From Cellvibrionales bacterium UBA4435 (GTDB lineage: Bacteria > Pseudomonadota > Gammaproteobacteria > Pseudomonadales > Porticoccaceae), in the NCBI GenBank assembly GCA_002390525.1, contig DGPR01000007.1, positions 16,510 through 31,476 on the forward strand: 14,967 bases of DNA, in the 5' to 3' direction. The translations under genes were made by a program, and so were the position numbers. The notes below the pieces were generated by a model, which made no database searches, was not told the origin of the DNA, and worked only from the letters and a program-made list of their open reading frames with translations. Below are positions 6,086 through 14,967 of the stretch, piece after piece. Each line of letters starts with the position of its first letter. Position 1 is the stretch's first letter.

Positions 6086-7825
6086 GTGGAGCTTTTATCT
6101 GGTGGTGAAATAGTTGTTCGCGCACTCAAGGATGCAGGTGTTAAGTATGTTTGGGGTTATCCAGGTGGTGCGGCATTACATATCTATGATGCACTTTTTC
6201 AACAAAAAGATGTCGAACATATACTTGTAAGGCACGAGCAAGGCGCTGTTCATGCAGCTGATGGGCACTCACGTTCCACTGGAGATGTAGGTACAGTTCT
6301 GGTAACTTCTGGTCCTGGCGCCACGAATGCAATCACTGGTATTGCTACTGCCTATATGGATTCTATTCCTATGGTAGTAATATCTGGACAGGTGCCTCGT
6401 GATAAGATTGGTCAAGACGCTTTTCAGGAAACTGATATGGTCGGAATTTCTAGGCCTATAGTTAAGCATAGTTTTTTGGTCATGGATGCGTCAGAAATTG
6501 CAGTTGTTATTGCTAAAGCTTTTTATATTGCAAAAACAGGTCGACCGGGACCAGTTATTGTTGATATACCAAAAGATGTTACATCTCCAGAATACCGCAT
6601 ACCTTATGAATACCCAGAAAAAATAAAGATACGCTCTTATCATCCCACCACTAAAGGTCATGCTGGCCAAGTCAAAAGAGCAGTAAAAACTTTGTTGGCA
6701 GCTAAGAGGCCAGTTATTTATAGTGGCGGCGGGGCTATTTTGGGCGACGCCTCTGCTGAACTAACGGAACTAACTAGACTGTTAAATTTTCCTATAACAA
6801 ACACTTTGATGGGGCTTGGTGCTTTCCCTGGAAATGACCCACAATTTTTAGGTATGTTGGGAATGCATGGCACTGTAGAAGCAAACAATGCCATGCATGA
6901 GGCTGACGTTATTTTTGCAGTGGGTGCTCGATTTGATGATCGAGTAACTAATACCCCGAGTAAATTTTGTCCGTCGGCAAAAATAATACATATAGATGTA
7001 GACCCTACATCTATCTCTAAAACTGTAAATATAGATATTCCAATTGTTGGTGTATGCAGCACTGTATTAAGACAGGTGATAGAGGAAATTAAGACTACTA
7101 AGGATACAACGGATAAGATTGCAATTTCCAATTGGTGGTCGAAAATTAATGATTGGAGAGAACGTTATGGGATATATACTGAACCACGACATGAGCCGAG
7201 CTCTGGAGATATCATTAAACCGCAGGATGTCATTAGAAGTCTTTATAAAGCAACAAATGGGGATGCTTTCATCACTTCGGATGTAGGTCAACACCAAATG
7301 TTTGCTGCGCAATATTATTTATTTGATAAACCTCGTCGTTGGATTAATTCCGGCGGTCTTGGAACTATGGGTTTTGGTTTGCCTGCAGCTATGGGTGTGC
7401 AACTGGCTCATCCTAATGCAATAGTAGCATGTGTTACGGGCGAAGGGAGTATACAGATGTGCATCCAAGAGCTGTCTACTTGTTTGCAGTATGGGTTTCC
7501 AATCAAGATAATTAGTTTAAATAATCAAGCTCTTGGTATGGTTCGTCAGTGGCAAGACATGCAATATAGCGGGCGATATTCATCAAGTTTATATGAAGAC
7601 TCCCTACCAGATTTTGTAAAGCTGGCAGAATCGTTTGGACATGTAGGGATTCGTGTTTCAAATTTTGATGAACTGGATGATAAAATGGAAGAGTGTTTCG
7701 CCTTAAAAGACCGTGTTGTCTTTATGGATATAAATGTTGACCGAAATGAACATGTATATCCAATGCTCATTGCGCCAAACGGTTCGATGAAAGATATGAA
7801 GTTGAGTAAAACGGAGCGTACCTGA
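6086..7825 (+). CDS. ilvI: Acetolactate synthase, large (catalytic) subunit
   Basis: This ThDP-dependent acetohydroxyacid synthase condenses pyruvate with pyruvate or 2-oxobutyrate, the first common step to valine, leucine and isoleucine. It has 579 residues, starts with GTG, and has the three-domain layout of the family. The N-terminal ThDP domain shows [13 protein letters not shown] and [14 protein letters not shown], with catalytic E51, then [20 protein letters not shown]. The central domain has [15 protein letters not shown] and [13 protein letters not shown]. The C-terminal ThDP/Mg domain has [30 protein letters not shown] and [19 protein letters not shown]...LNN. The Mg-binding motif reads GEG (E453) rather than the usual GDG; I believe some other gammaproteobacterial enzymes share this. 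It ends in LSKTERT, as E. coli IlvI does, which favours the IlvI over the IlvB or IlvG subtype. The stop overlaps the ilvH start by one base (TGATG). Confidence 0.97.
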   Translation: MELLSGGEIVVRALKDAGVKYVWGYPGGAALHIYDALFQQKDVEHILVRHEQGAVHAADGHSRSTGDVGTVLVTSGPGATNAITGIATAYMDSIPMVVISGQVPRDKIGQDAFQETDMVGISRPIVKHSFLVMDASEIAVVIAKAFYIAKTGRPGPVIVDIPKDVTSPEYRIPYEYPEKIKIRSYHPTTKGHAGQVKRAVKTLLAAKRPVIYSGGGAILGDASAELTELTRLLNFPITNTLMGLGAFPGNDPQFLGMLGMHGTVEANNAMHEADVIFAVGARFDDRVTNTPSKFCPSAKIIHIDVDPTSISKTVNIDIPIVGVCSTVLRQVIEEIKTTKDTTDKIAISNWWSKINDWRERYGIYTEPRHEPSSGDIIKPQDVIRSLYKATNGDAFITSDVGQHQMFAAQYYLFDKPRRWINSGGLGTMGFGLPAAMGVQLAHPNAIVACVTGEGSIQMCIQELSTCLQYGFPIKIISLNNQALGMVRQWQDMQYSGRYSSSLYEDSLPDFVKLAESFGHVGIRVSNFDELDDKMEECFALKDRVVFMDINVDRNEHVYPMLIAPNGSMKDMKLSKTERT

Positions 7826-8316
7826 TGAGACATATAATTTCAGTTTTAATGGAAAATGAGCCCGGTGCTTTGTCTAGAGTCGTCGGGCTATTTTCTCAAA
7901 GGGGTTATAATATTGATACACTGACTGTTGCGCCTACTAATGACTTAACTTTATCTCGGTTGACCCTTACGACACACGGCAGTGATCAAATCATCGAGCA
8001 GATAACAAAACATCTAAATAAGCTAATAGATGTTGTGAAAGTTATTGACCTAACAGATGGTCCTCACCTTGAAAGGGAAATTATGTTAGTTAAGGTTAGG
8101 GCAAATGAAGCTCAAAGGGCAGAAATTAATCATTGTGTAGATGTTTTTCGAGGACAAATAGTGGATGTCAACACTAACACTTATACTCTTCAAGTTATAG
8201 GTAGTAGCGATAAAAACGATGCATTTATAGAAGCTATTGATTATGCAAACATTCTCGAGTTGGTTCGATCTGGGGTTTCTGGATTGTCTCGTGGCGAAAA
8301 AATACTGAAGGTATAA
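7825..8316 (+). CDS. ilvH: Acetolactate synthase, small (regulatory) subunit
   Basis: IlvH binds the catalytic subunit IlvI, raises its activity and makes it sensitive to valine feedback. The 163-residue protein has an N-terminal ACT domain (about 1-75, starting [20 protein letters not shown]) and the usual C-terminal domain (about 80-160, LEREIMLVKVRA and FRGQIVDVNTNTYTLQVIG). Residues linked to valine binding in E. coli IlvH, N11, G14 and N29, are all present, so normal valine feedback is expected. The length equals that of E. coli IlvH. Translation is coupled to ilvI through the TGATG overlap, with GGAG at 7813-7816 as ribosome-binding site inside the ilvI end. I use ilvH rather than ilvN to match the ilvI call. 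Confidence 0.97.
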   Translation: MRHIISVLMENEPGALSRVVGLFSQRGYNIDTLTVAPTNDLTLSRLTLTTHGSDQIIEQITKHLNKLIDVVKVIDLTDGPHLEREIMLVKVRANEAQRAEINHCVDVFRGQIVDVNTNTYTLQVIGSSDKNDAFIEAIDYANILELVRSGVSGLSRGEKILKV

Positions 8317-8336
8317 CCAATTTGTAGTACCATTTT

Positions 8337-8357
8337 TATAATAGTCTTATTACAAAC
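8337..8357 (+). promoter_or_regulatory. TATAAT box overlapping a stem-loop motif shared with the ilvI leader
   Basis: In the 79-base ilvH-ilvC gap there is a perfect TATAAT (8337-8342), but no good -35 box at the usual distance. Overlapping it, TAATAGTCTTATTACAAAC (8339-8357) forms a 5-base stem with a GTCT loop. Almost the same string occurs in the ilvI leader at 5856-5878, with one extra T and one extra TAC. It could be an internal ilvC promoter with an operator, or an RNA element; neither is proven. Confidence 0.35.
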
Positions 8358-8386
8358 ATAACTAATTATGATACATAAAATTATAG

Positions 8387-9412
<1,026 letters not shown>

Positions 9413-9427
9413 GCGCTCCAAGTTAAT

Positions 9428-9457
9428 AAAAAAACCGCGCTAAGGCGCGGTTTTTTT
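9428..9457 (+). terminator. Strong rho-independent terminator after ilvC
   Basis: A GC-rich stem CCGCGC (9435-9440) / GCGCGG (9445-9450) with a TAAG loop is flanked by seven A's and seven T's, giving up to 13 base pairs and a clean U-tract. It lies 16 bases after the ilvC stop and ends the ilvIHC unit. It is symmetrical enough to work on both strands, and it separates ilvC from pssA. Confidence 0.95.
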
Positions 9458-9548
9458 ATCCCACTACTAAATTTTTAGTATAATATTGCTTTTAATATAA
9501 TGAATTCTATGGAAAAAGTAATAATTGAGAGATAATCAAATTCAATAA

Positions 9549-9574
9549 CACTATAAAAAATTTATCTTATAGTG
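9549..9574 (+). promoter_or_regulatory. Stem-loop directly before the pssA ribosome-binding site
   Basis: CACTATAA (9549-9556) and TTATAGTG (9567-9574) are perfect 8-base inverted arms with a 10-base loop. The right arm abuts AAGGA (9575-9579), the pssA ribosome-binding site. It may be an RNA hairpin that affects translation or stability, or an operator: a TATAAA box (9552-9557) lies within the left arm. Two TATAAT strings at 9479-9484 and 9496-9501 make a promoter upstream plausible, but none has a convincing -35 box. Confidence 0.45.
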
Positions 9575-9585
9575 AAGGAATTATT

Positions 9586-10386
9586 ATGACTGATACTGAA
9601 GGTCAAAAAAAAATATCGAACGCTAATGAATCATCTTCATCGGATAAAGAAGAAAGTTCAACTTCTGAGAGTTTAAGGTTCAGGCGCAAGGGAGTTTATC
9701 TTCTACCGAACCTCTTTACGACAGGCGCTATGTTTTCTGGATTTTATGCGATCCTAGCTGGCATGGATGGAAAATTCGATGCTGCTTGCATAGCTATTTT
9801 TATTGCAATGATATTTGATGTTCTTGATGGAACTGTGGCGCGTATGACAAATACATCTAGTGATTTTGGCCTGCAATATGACAGTCTCTCCGATATGGTT
9901 TCTTTTGGAATTGCCCCTGCTGTTCTTGCTTTTAGCTGGATACTTAATGAAGTAGGTAGGATTGGTTGGGCTGCTGCATTTATATATGCCTCATGTGCAG
10001 CACTGAGGCTCGCAAGGTTCAATAGCCAGGTTGACTCCTCTCCAAAGAATTATTTCGTGGGAATTCCAAGCCCAGCTGCGGCTGCTCTTATAACCTCTAT
10101 GATATGGTGTAGTTATGAAGTTAGCACAACAAATCAATTAGCATTTTTAGTAGCAATCACAACAGCATTATCTGGATTATTAATGGTATCTAATTTCCAT
10201 TATCGTAGCTTAAAGGAAGTCGATCTTAAAGGAAAAGTACCTTTTGTAGTGATTTTTTCTGTAGTGATGAGCCTTATAGTGGTTACAATTGATCCCCCTA
10301 GAATATTATTTATTTTTGCTCTGATATATGGTTTCTCTGCTCCAGCTTTGTGGATAAAGAGTAAATTTTATAAACCTAAGGTTTAA
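9586..10386 (+). CDS. pssA: CDP-diacylglycerol--serine O-phosphatidyltransferase
   Basis: This membrane enzyme joins CDP-diacylglycerol and L-serine into phosphatidylserine, the precursor of phosphatidylethanolamine. It belongs to the integral-membrane CDP-alcohol phosphotransferase family, not the soluble phospholipase-D-like PssA of E. coli. The signature D-G-x2-A-R-x8-G-x3-D-x3-D is complete: D81, G82, A85, R86, G95, D99, D103. Several hydrophobic membrane segments are visible (about 38-60, 64-80, 105-125, 150-170, 185-200 and two near the C-terminus). The first 30 residues are an acidic, serine-rich cytoplasmic tail of no known function. AAGGA at 9575-9579 supports the ATG at 9586. It follows the ilvC terminator and is one base from leuA. 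ilvC next to pssA is also known in Pseudomonas. Phosphatidylserine rather than phosphatidylglycerol-phosphate synthesis is inferred from overall resemblance and context. Confidence 0.9.
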   Translation: MTDTEGQKKISNANESSSSDKEESSTSESLRFRRKGVYLLPNLFTTGAMFSGFYAILAGMDGKFDAACIAIFIAMIFDVLDGTVARMTNTSSDFGLQYDSLSDMVSFGIAPAVLAFSWILNEVGRIGWAAAFIYASCAALRLARFNSQVDSSPKNYFVGIPSPAAAALITSMIWCSYEVSTTNQLAFLVAITTALSGLLMVSNFHYRSLKEVDLKGKVPFVVIFSVVMSLIVVTIDPPRILFIFALIYGFSAPALWIKSKFYKPKV

Positions 10387-10387
10387 C

Positions 10388-11935
10388 ATGAAAAAAGAAA
10401 AACTCATTATTTTTGATACGACATTGCGTGATGGAGAGCAAAGCCCTGGGGCCTCTATGACTAGTGATGAAAAACTGCGAATAGCTAAGGCTTTAGAGAA
10501 ACTAAAAGTTGATGTTATTGAGGCTGGGTTTGCTGTTTCTAGTCCAGGTGATTTTGCATCGGTCAAATCTATTGCTGAAACCATCAAAGACAGCACAGTG
10601 TGTAGCCTTTCTCGTGCAATAATTGCTGATATAGAAAGCTCTGCAGAAGCACTAAGCGGAGCATATTCGGGTCGTATACATACTTTTATCGCAACATCAC
10701 CTATTCATATGAAATATAAGTTGCAGATGAATCCTGAACAGGTCCTAGAGCAGGCTATAAAAGCTGTACGATGCGCTAGAAATTTAATTAATGATGTTGA
10801 GTTCTCCCTAGAAGATGCTAGTCGCTCCGAGTTTGACTTTATGTGTCGAATTATTGAGGGTGTAATTGACGCAGGTGCCACAACTATTAATATTCCTGAT
10901 ACTGTGGGTTACGGTTTCCCCCAAGAGTATGGTGATATCATTGGACGATTAATTAGAAATATCCCTAATTCAGATAAAGCAATTTTTTCAGTACATTGCC
11001 ATAATGATCTCGGTTTAGCAGTCTCTAATTCTCTAGCAGCAGTGATGCAAGGCGCTCGTCAAATAGAATGCACTATTAACGGTCTGGGCGAGCGGGCTGG
11101 CAATGCAGCACTTGAAGAAGTTGTAATGGCAGTAAAAACAAGGAAAGATATTTTTCCAGTAGAAACATGTATTGAAACCACTCATATCGCAGCAACTTCT
11201 CGCTTAGTTTCGAGTATCACAGGCTTCCCTGTCCAACCTAATAAAGCAATTGTTGGCGCTAATGCCTTTGCTCATGAGTCTGGAATTCATCAAGATGGTG
11301 TTTTGAAGTTTCGAGAAACTTATGAAATTATGAGCGCACAAGATATAGGTTTGCAAACAAATAAAATCGTGTTAGGTAAACTTTCTGGTCGCGCAGCTTT
11401 TGTTGCACGTCTCGAAGAATTAGGCACTCATTTTAAAAATAAAGATGCATTGAATCAAGCTTTCTCAAGATTTAAGGACCTAGCTGATAAAAAAAGAGAA
11501 ATATATGATGAGGATCTTCAGGCTCTTGTTTCAGATACACAGCTAGATGAAACCAATGGCGATCTTATAACATTAGAGTCGCTGGAAGTGCTTTCAAAAA
11601 CAGGACAGCCGCCGTTTGCTTCACTCACGCTTATGCATAAGGGCGAGCTCTATGATTCATCGTCTGGAGGAGATGGCCCTGTTGATGCATCATTTAAGGC
11701 TATAGAAAAATTAGCCAAAAGTGATACACAACTGAAACTCTATTCAGTAAATGCGATTACCGCTGGAACAGACTCTCTTGGCGAGGTTACTGTCCGCTTG
11801 GAAAAAGGAGGACGTATTGTTAACGGGCAAGGAGCTGATACCGACATAATAGTTGCTAGTGTAAAAGCTTATTTGCATGCATTGAATTTGATACAAAATC
11901 CAGATCGTCTTCATCCTCAGCTTGATGGCGTATAG
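10388..11935 (+). CDS. leuA: 2-isopropylmalate synthase
   Basis: LeuA condenses 2-oxoisovalerate with acetyl-CoA, the committed step to leucine, and is normally inhibited by leucine. It has 515 residues (523 in E. coli), which fits the long LeuA type 1 form. The TIM-barrel HMGL-like domain starts with [16 protein letters not shown] (D15 is a metal ligand) and carries [14 protein letters not shown] (H203, H205) and [15 protein letters not shown] (N239). The linker region contains [13 protein letters not shown]. From about residue 390 onward the regulatory LeuA dimerisation domain is present, including the late [18 protein letters not shown], so feedback control is expected. Its ATG is one base after the pssA stop, with AAGG at 10378-10381 as ribosome-binding site, so the two are almost certainly co-transcribed. 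leuB, leuC and leuD are not nearby. Confidence 0.97.
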   Translation: MKKEKLIIFDTTLRDGEQSPGASMTSDEKLRIAKALEKLKVDVIEAGFAVSSPGDFASVKSIAETIKDSTVCSLSRAIIADIESSAEALSGAYSGRIHTFIATSPIHMKYKLQMNPEQVLEQAIKAVRCARNLINDVEFSLEDASRSEFDFMCRIIEGVIDAGATTINIPDTVGYGFPQEYGDIIGRLIRNIPNSDKAIFSVHCHNDLGLAVSNSLAAVMQGARQIECTINGLGERAGNAALEEVVMAVKTRKDIFPVETCIETTHIAATSRLVSSITGFPVQPNKAIVGANAFAHESGIHQDGVLKFRETYEIMSAQDIGLQTNKIVLGKLSGRAAFVARLEELGTHFKNKDALNQAFSRFKDLADKKREIYDEDLQALVSDTQLDETNGDLITLESLEVLSKTGQPPFASLTLMHKGELYDSSSGGDGPVDASFKAIEKLAKSDTQLKLYSVNAITAGTDSLGEVTVRLEKGGRIVNGQGADTDIIVASVKAYLHALNLIQNPDRLHPQLDGV

Positions 11936-11941
11936 GGGAGG
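11935..11941 (+). promoter_or_regulatory. Ribosome-binding site fixing the holD-like start
   Basis: GGGGAGG overlaps the last base of the leuA stop and lies four bases before ATG 11946. Starts further upstream (TTG 11922) would be inside leuA and lack a site, so 11946 is preferred. Confidence 0.75.
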
Positions 11942-11945
11942 CGTC

Positions 11946-12584
11946 ATGGATATAGAGTTACGTAATTGGTTTCTTTATAATTTAGAGATATCGCAGTATT
12001 TACCTAAGATAAAATTACCTGATAATGCTCAGTCAGAAGAAGATAGTATTAATAATTCTTCAAAAACAATGATATCAGAAAAAAAAATAAAAAATAAACA
12101 TATCTCAAATAGCATACTTGAGCCTGCTAACTTTAGGTTTGCATTCTGGCAACCAACCGAAAACCTTATAATCTTTAATGAAATGAACCGAGATCTTTTG
12201 CCCGGCAATGATGCATCTGAATTGCTCGCTAATATATTAAGTTCTATAGGATATCTGCCAGATAGTTTGTCAGAGCCCAGGGTAATCGATTTTTCAGTCG
12301 GCGTTGAGGGTACAGAAGCTATAGCTGAGCCCTCAAAAATGCTTTCAGATTTTATCGATACCCGCGTCAAAGAAGGCAATACATGTTTAATCTTACTGAT
12401 GGGAAAGACAGTATTTGATGTATTTTCTACATCAAATTTATCCTACTCAGATCTCCTAGGTAAAAAAATAAATATTAATAATGAATACAAAGCTTTAATA
12501 CTCCAGAGTTTACAGGAAAACCTTCATAGCTCCGTAGTAAAACTAGGAACGTGGCGAGCCATCAAATCGCTAATTACAAAATAA
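11946..12584 (+). CDS. holD: Probable DNA polymerase III psi subunit (HolD-like)
   Basis: A 212-residue protein that I assign to HolD from position and a short motif. HolD (psi) links the chi subunit, which binds SSB, to the clamp loader. In E. coli the order is holD-rimI-yjjG-prfC; here this gene, rimI and prfC stand in the same order. The N-terminus LRNWFLYNLEISQYLP (5-20) lines up with the start of E. coli HolD as I remember it (RRDWQLQQLGITQWSL): R, W, L, L, I and Q are shared, and this is the clamp-loader-binding segment. A further stretch LIIFNEMNRDLLPGND is similar to the psi core, and ILLMGKTVFDVF (149-160) fits its Rossmann-like sheet. It is longer than E. coli psi (137 residues); residues about 24-58 form a charged, Ser/Asn/Lys-rich linker. 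No enzyme motif is visible. The call is an inference, not a certain homology. Confidence 0.68.
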   Translation: MDIELRNWFLYNLEISQYLPKIKLPDNAQSEEDSINNSSKTMISEKKIKNKHISNSILEPANFRFAFWQPTENLIIFNEMNRDLLPGNDASELLANILSSIGYLPDSLSEPRVIDFSVGVEGTEAIAEPSKMLSDFIDTRVKEGNTCLILLMGKTVFDVFSTSNLSYSDLLGKKININNEYKALILQSLQENLHSSVVKLGTWRAIKSLITK

Positions 12585-12599
12585 ATATAGTTATCTATT

Positions 12600-12604
12600 A
12601 GGTG
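12600..12604 (+). promoter_or_regulatory. Ribosome-binding site deciding the rimI start
   Basis: AGGTG lies six bases before TTG 12611. The alternative start GTG 12602 overlaps this site and has no Shine-Dalgarno sequence of its own, so TTG 12611 is preferred. No ATG is available before the conserved N-terminus. Confidence 0.5.
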
Positions 12605-12610
12605 TGTCCA

Positions 12611-13057
12611 TTGAACTTAGATCATGTAAGTATTCGTCCAATGTCTTTAATTGACATCAATGAGGTAAGTTATATTGAAAAAATAGCTACCCCTTATCCT
12701 TGGCGTAAAGAACAATTTACTGATAGTCATAAAAAGCACACCTGTTTGATTATGGCTATAGGGAGTTCTATTATAGGTTATGTAATTTATAATACTGTTG
12801 TTGACGACGCTGAGGTAATAAATATAGCGATTCATCCTGAATATCAACATAACGGATATGGACGATATCTATTGGAGTATTTAATTTCAATTTTACCAAA
12901 GAGTACAAAAAGATTTTTTCTTGAGGTTAGAGTTACCAATACTAATGCTATTTATTTATATGAGGATATTGGTTTTGTTGCGATATGTGAAAGAAAGAAT
13001 TATTACTGTAGTGCATCAAAAACAGAGGATGCCATATTAATGGCACTTGAGCTTTAA
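12611..13057 (+). CDS. rimI: Ribosomal protein S18-alanine N-acetyltransferase
   Basis: RimI is a GNAT acetyltransferase that acetylates the N-terminal alanine of ribosomal protein S18. From TTG 12611 it has 148 residues, the E. coli length. The GNAT fold is complete: SIRPMSLIDINEVSYIEK (beta 1-alpha 1), the YPWRKEQF block typical of RimI, INIAIHPEYQHNGYGRYLLEYL (motif A; the QHNGYG loop binds the acetyl-CoA pyrophosphate), FLEVRVTNTNAIYLYEDIGFV (motif B) and RKNYYCSASKTEDAILMALEL at the end. The LEVR...N..A..LYE..GF and R.NYY...EDA..M patterns separate RimI from general GNATs. GTG 12602 would add three residues. It follows the holD-like gene by 26 bases, as in E. coli, and probably shares its transcript. 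Confidence 0.93.
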   Translation: MNLDHVSIRPMSLIDINEVSYIEKIATPYPWRKEQFTDSHKKHTCLIMAIGSSIIGYVIYNTVVDDAEVINIAIHPEYQHNGYGRYLLEYLISILPKSTKRFFLEVRVTNTNAIYLYEDIGFVAICERKNYYCSASKTEDAILMALEL

Positions 13058-13148
13058 CCCTGAAAAAAAGAGCTCATGAAAAGATATCTATTGCTTAATC
13101 ATAAGATATTTCATCTGTTTTAATTAATTAAATGATTGTTTTTGAGCC

Positions 13149-13153
13149 AAGGA
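13149..13153 (+). promoter_or_regulatory. Ribosome-binding site deciding the prfC start
   Basis: AAGGA lies eight bases before ATG 13162. The earlier in-frame ATG at 13132 has no such site and would add ten residues not seen in E. coli RF3, so 13162 is preferred. Confidence 0.7.
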
Positions 13154-13161
13154 AAAAAAGA

Positions 13162-14748
13162 ATGTCGTCAAATTTTATCTCTGAGCAGATAAAGCTTAGG
13201 AGAACCTTTGCTATTATTTCTCATCCTGACGCAGGAAAAACTACTATTACTGAAAAACTTTTATTGTTTGGAAAGCTTATTCAAGTTGCAGGTACTGTTA
13301 AAAGCAAAAAAAGCGGTAGGCATGTAACATCTGATTGGATGCAAATGGAAAAAGATAGAGGTATTTCTGTTACTTCTTCTGTGATGCAGTTTCCATACAG
13401 AGATTGCATAGTGAACCTTTTAGATACCCCAGGACATGAAGATTTTTCTGAAGATACCTATAGGACACTTACAGCGGTAGATTCTGCACTTATGGTTATT
13501 GACGGAGCAAAAGGTGTTGAGCAAAGAACTATTAAGTTGATGGAGGTTTGTCGTTTAAGAGATACACCAATAATTTCTTTTATTAATAAAATGGATAGAG
13601 AGATACGTGACCCAGTAGATCTTCTTGATGAAATAGAACAAGTATTAAAAATTTCCTGTGCTCCAATGAATTGGCCAATTGGTTGCGGAAAAACTTTCAA
13701 TGGCGTTTATGATTTTCAAGCAGATATTATTAATGTATATAAATCAGGTCAAGGAGCGATCATTCCTGAAGATGAACAAATCCATGGTTTATATTCTGAT
13801 GAAGCAACTAAATTCTTAGGTCATAGATCGAAAGAGATAAGAGATGAGATAGAACTTGTATCTGGGGCCACCAATAGCTTTGAAACTGATTTATATTTGA
13901 GTGGAAAATTAACTCCTGTTTTTTTTGGAACAGCACTATCAAACTTTGGTATACGTGAGATGCTAAATATTTTTGTTCAGAAGGCTCCACCCCCTCTGTC
14001 AAGGCCAGCATTAGAGAGAAACGTTGCCGCAAATGAAGAAAAATTTTCTGGTTTTGTATTCAAGATACAAGCAAATATGGATCCAAAGCATAGAGATCGA
14101 ATAGCTTTTTTACGAATATGTTCTGGGAAATACACCAAGGGTATGAAGATACACCATGTAAGACAAAAAAAAGATTTGCGTATATCTGATGCCGTTGGTT
14201 TTAAAGCTGGTGAAAGAGTCTCTCTTGATGAGGCAATAGCTGGCGATATTATTGGTCTACATAACCATGGAACTATCCAGATAGGCGATACATTTACTAC
14301 TGGAGAAGACCTAAAGTTTATTGGTATCCCTTATTTTTCTCCGGAACTTTTTAGGCGTATTAGGCTTCTTGATCCGTTAAAAATGAAACAGTTAAAAAAA
14401 GGGATCAAGCAATTATCGGAGGAGGGCAGCACCCAGGTATTTTTTCCACTGAATAACAATGACATAATCGTTGGTGCAGTTGGGCAGCTGCAATTTGATG
14501 TTGTAAAGTTTAGACTGATGGACGAGTACGGTGTAGATGCAGTTTATGAACCAATAAATATATTTACAGCTAGATGGATAGAATCAGATGATATGAAAAA
14601 AATAGAAGAAATAAAAAAGAAAATTCCTGATGGCATCGCCCTAGACGGCGGCGGGCATTTAGCATACCTGGCTTCAACTAGAGTCAATTTATCTCTTACA
14701 GAGGAAAGGTATCCAGAAATACAATTTGCAACGACAAGAGAACTTTAA
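13162..14748 (+). CDS. prfC: Peptide chain release factor 3 (RF3)
   Basis: RF3 is the GTPase that recycles RF1/RF2 from the ribosome after peptide release. From ATG 13162 the protein has 528 residues (529 in E. coli), and [16 protein letters not shown] falls at the same distance from the start as in E. coli. GTPase motifs are intact: G1 SHPDAGKTT (20-28), switch [16 protein letters not shown]3 DTPGHEDF and G4 NKMDRE. RF3-specific blocks include [82 protein letters not shown] and [12 protein letters not shown]. It is not EF-G, which lacks these and has a longer C-terminus. It lies 104 bases after rimI, so it could have its own promoter, though I see no strong one. yjjG, which separates rimI and prfC in E. 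coli, is absent. Confidence 0.97.
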   Translation: MSSNFISEQIKLRRTFAIISHPDAGKTTITEKLLLFGKLIQVAGTVKSKKSGRHVTSDWMQMEKDRGISVTSSVMQFPYRDCIVNLLDTPGHEDFSEDTYRTLTAVDSALMVIDGAKGVEQRTIKLMEVCRLRDTPIISFINKMDREIRDPVDLLDEIEQVLKISCAPMNWPIGCGKTFNGVYDFQADIINVYKSGQGAIIPEDEQIHGLYSDEATKFLGHRSKEIRDEIELVSGATNSFETDLYLSGKLTPVFFGTALSNFGIREMLNIFVQKAPPPLSRPALERNVAANEEKFSGFVFKIQANMDPKHRDRIAFLRICSGKYTKGMKIHHVRQKKDLRISDAVGFKAGERVSLDEAIAGDIIGLHNHGTIQIGDTFTTGEDLKFIGIPYFSPELFRRIRLLDPLKMKQLKKGIKQLSEEGSTQVFFPLNNNDIIVGAVGQLQFDVVKFRLMDEYGVDAVYEPINIFTARWIESDDMKKIEEIKKKIPDGIALDGGGHLAYLASTRVNLSLTEERYPEIQFATTREL

Positions 14749-14967
14749 TATTGGCCAAGCTGGCTCTTTAGGTGAATAAGTAATAACCTTATAAATGACG
14801 TTGCGGCAATAATCGCAAATGCTTTAATTTTCTCTAATATAGATTGCTGGAGGCCACCAGCTTATTACTTAGAAAAGAAGAATGTCATTAAATTATCAGA
14901 AATAATTATTGATGAGACTGTTACTAGTAACGATTTAGACGTATTCCTTTGTTTTCCAATTAGACAT

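Noticed and set aside
13048..13076. TGAGCT...AGCTCA inverted repeat after rimI as a terminator.
   Set aside because: Only six base pairs with a long loop, partly inside the rimI end, and no T-run follows.
13084..13109. ATATCT...AGATAT stem upstream of prfC.
   Set aside because: Pure AT arms of six bases with a 14-base loop are expected by chance in this DNA.
14761..14785. Resemblance of the region after prfC (TGGCTCTTTAGGTGAA) to part of the ilvI leader (5880-5906) as a dispersed repeat.
   Set aside because: The match needs a gap of about 11 bases and does not continue on either side, so it is probably chance.
14753..14861. GGCCA/TGGCT (14753-14765) and GCTGG/CCAGC (14846-14861) hairpins as prfC terminators.
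   Set aside because: Short stems without a following U-tract; the second is also far from the prfC stop.

Overview
The window is a stretch of gammaproteobacterial core chromosome. Every protein I recognise has its closest remembered counterpart in Gammaproteobacteria, and the gene pairs fkpB-ispH, bamD/rluD-pgeF, ilvI-ilvH-ilvC-pssA and holD-rimI-prfC are typical of that class. The DNA is AT-rich, gaps are short, and there are no tRNAs, rRNAs, insertion sequences, phage genes, CRISPR arrays or defence genes. A compact-genome, possibly marine, free-living gammaproteobacterium would fit, but I cannot name a genus.

Layout: (1) 1-1277, plus strand: the 3' part of fkpB overlapping ispH (isoprenoid precursor synthesis). 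(2) 1296-3860, minus strand: bamD (outer-membrane assembly lipoprotein), an AlkA-like DNA glycosylase, then nadE (NAD synthesis), which converges on ispH. (3) 3990-5759, plus strand, divergent from bamD: rluD (23S rRNA pseudouridine synthase) and pgeF (peptidoglycan editing). (4) 5760-6085: the only long gene-free stretch, a leader before ilvI with several dyads and a short open frame rich in Val/Ile/Leu codons. (5) 6086-9457: ilvI-ilvH-ilvC, the first two enzymes of branched-chain amino-acid synthesis, closed by a strong intrinsic terminator. (6) 9586-13057: pssA (phosphatidylserine synthase), leuA (first enzyme of the leucine branch), a probable holD (DNA polymerase III psi subunit) and rimI, closely packed. 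(7) 13162-14748: prfC (release factor 3), followed by 219 bases without a gene I can support.

The genes fall into branched-chain amino-acid supply (ilvI, ilvH, ilvC, leuA) and translation, replication or envelope housekeeping (rluD, rimI, prfC, holD, fkpB, bamD, pgeF, pssA). IlvI/IlvH make acetolactate, IlvC reduces it, and LeuA draws on the valine precursor 2-oxoisovalerate. ilvD, ilvE and leuBCD must lie elsewhere.

I looked for an undescribed system and do not see a convincing one among the proteins. The observations most worth checking are regulatory: the ilvI leader (a possible attenuator), a nearly identical stem-loop motif upstream of both ilvI and ilvC, and a hairpin directly in front of the pssA ribosome-binding site. 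The divergent holD-like gene with an inserted low-complexity segment is the most interesting protein. Family comparisons are from memory; no database search was run.
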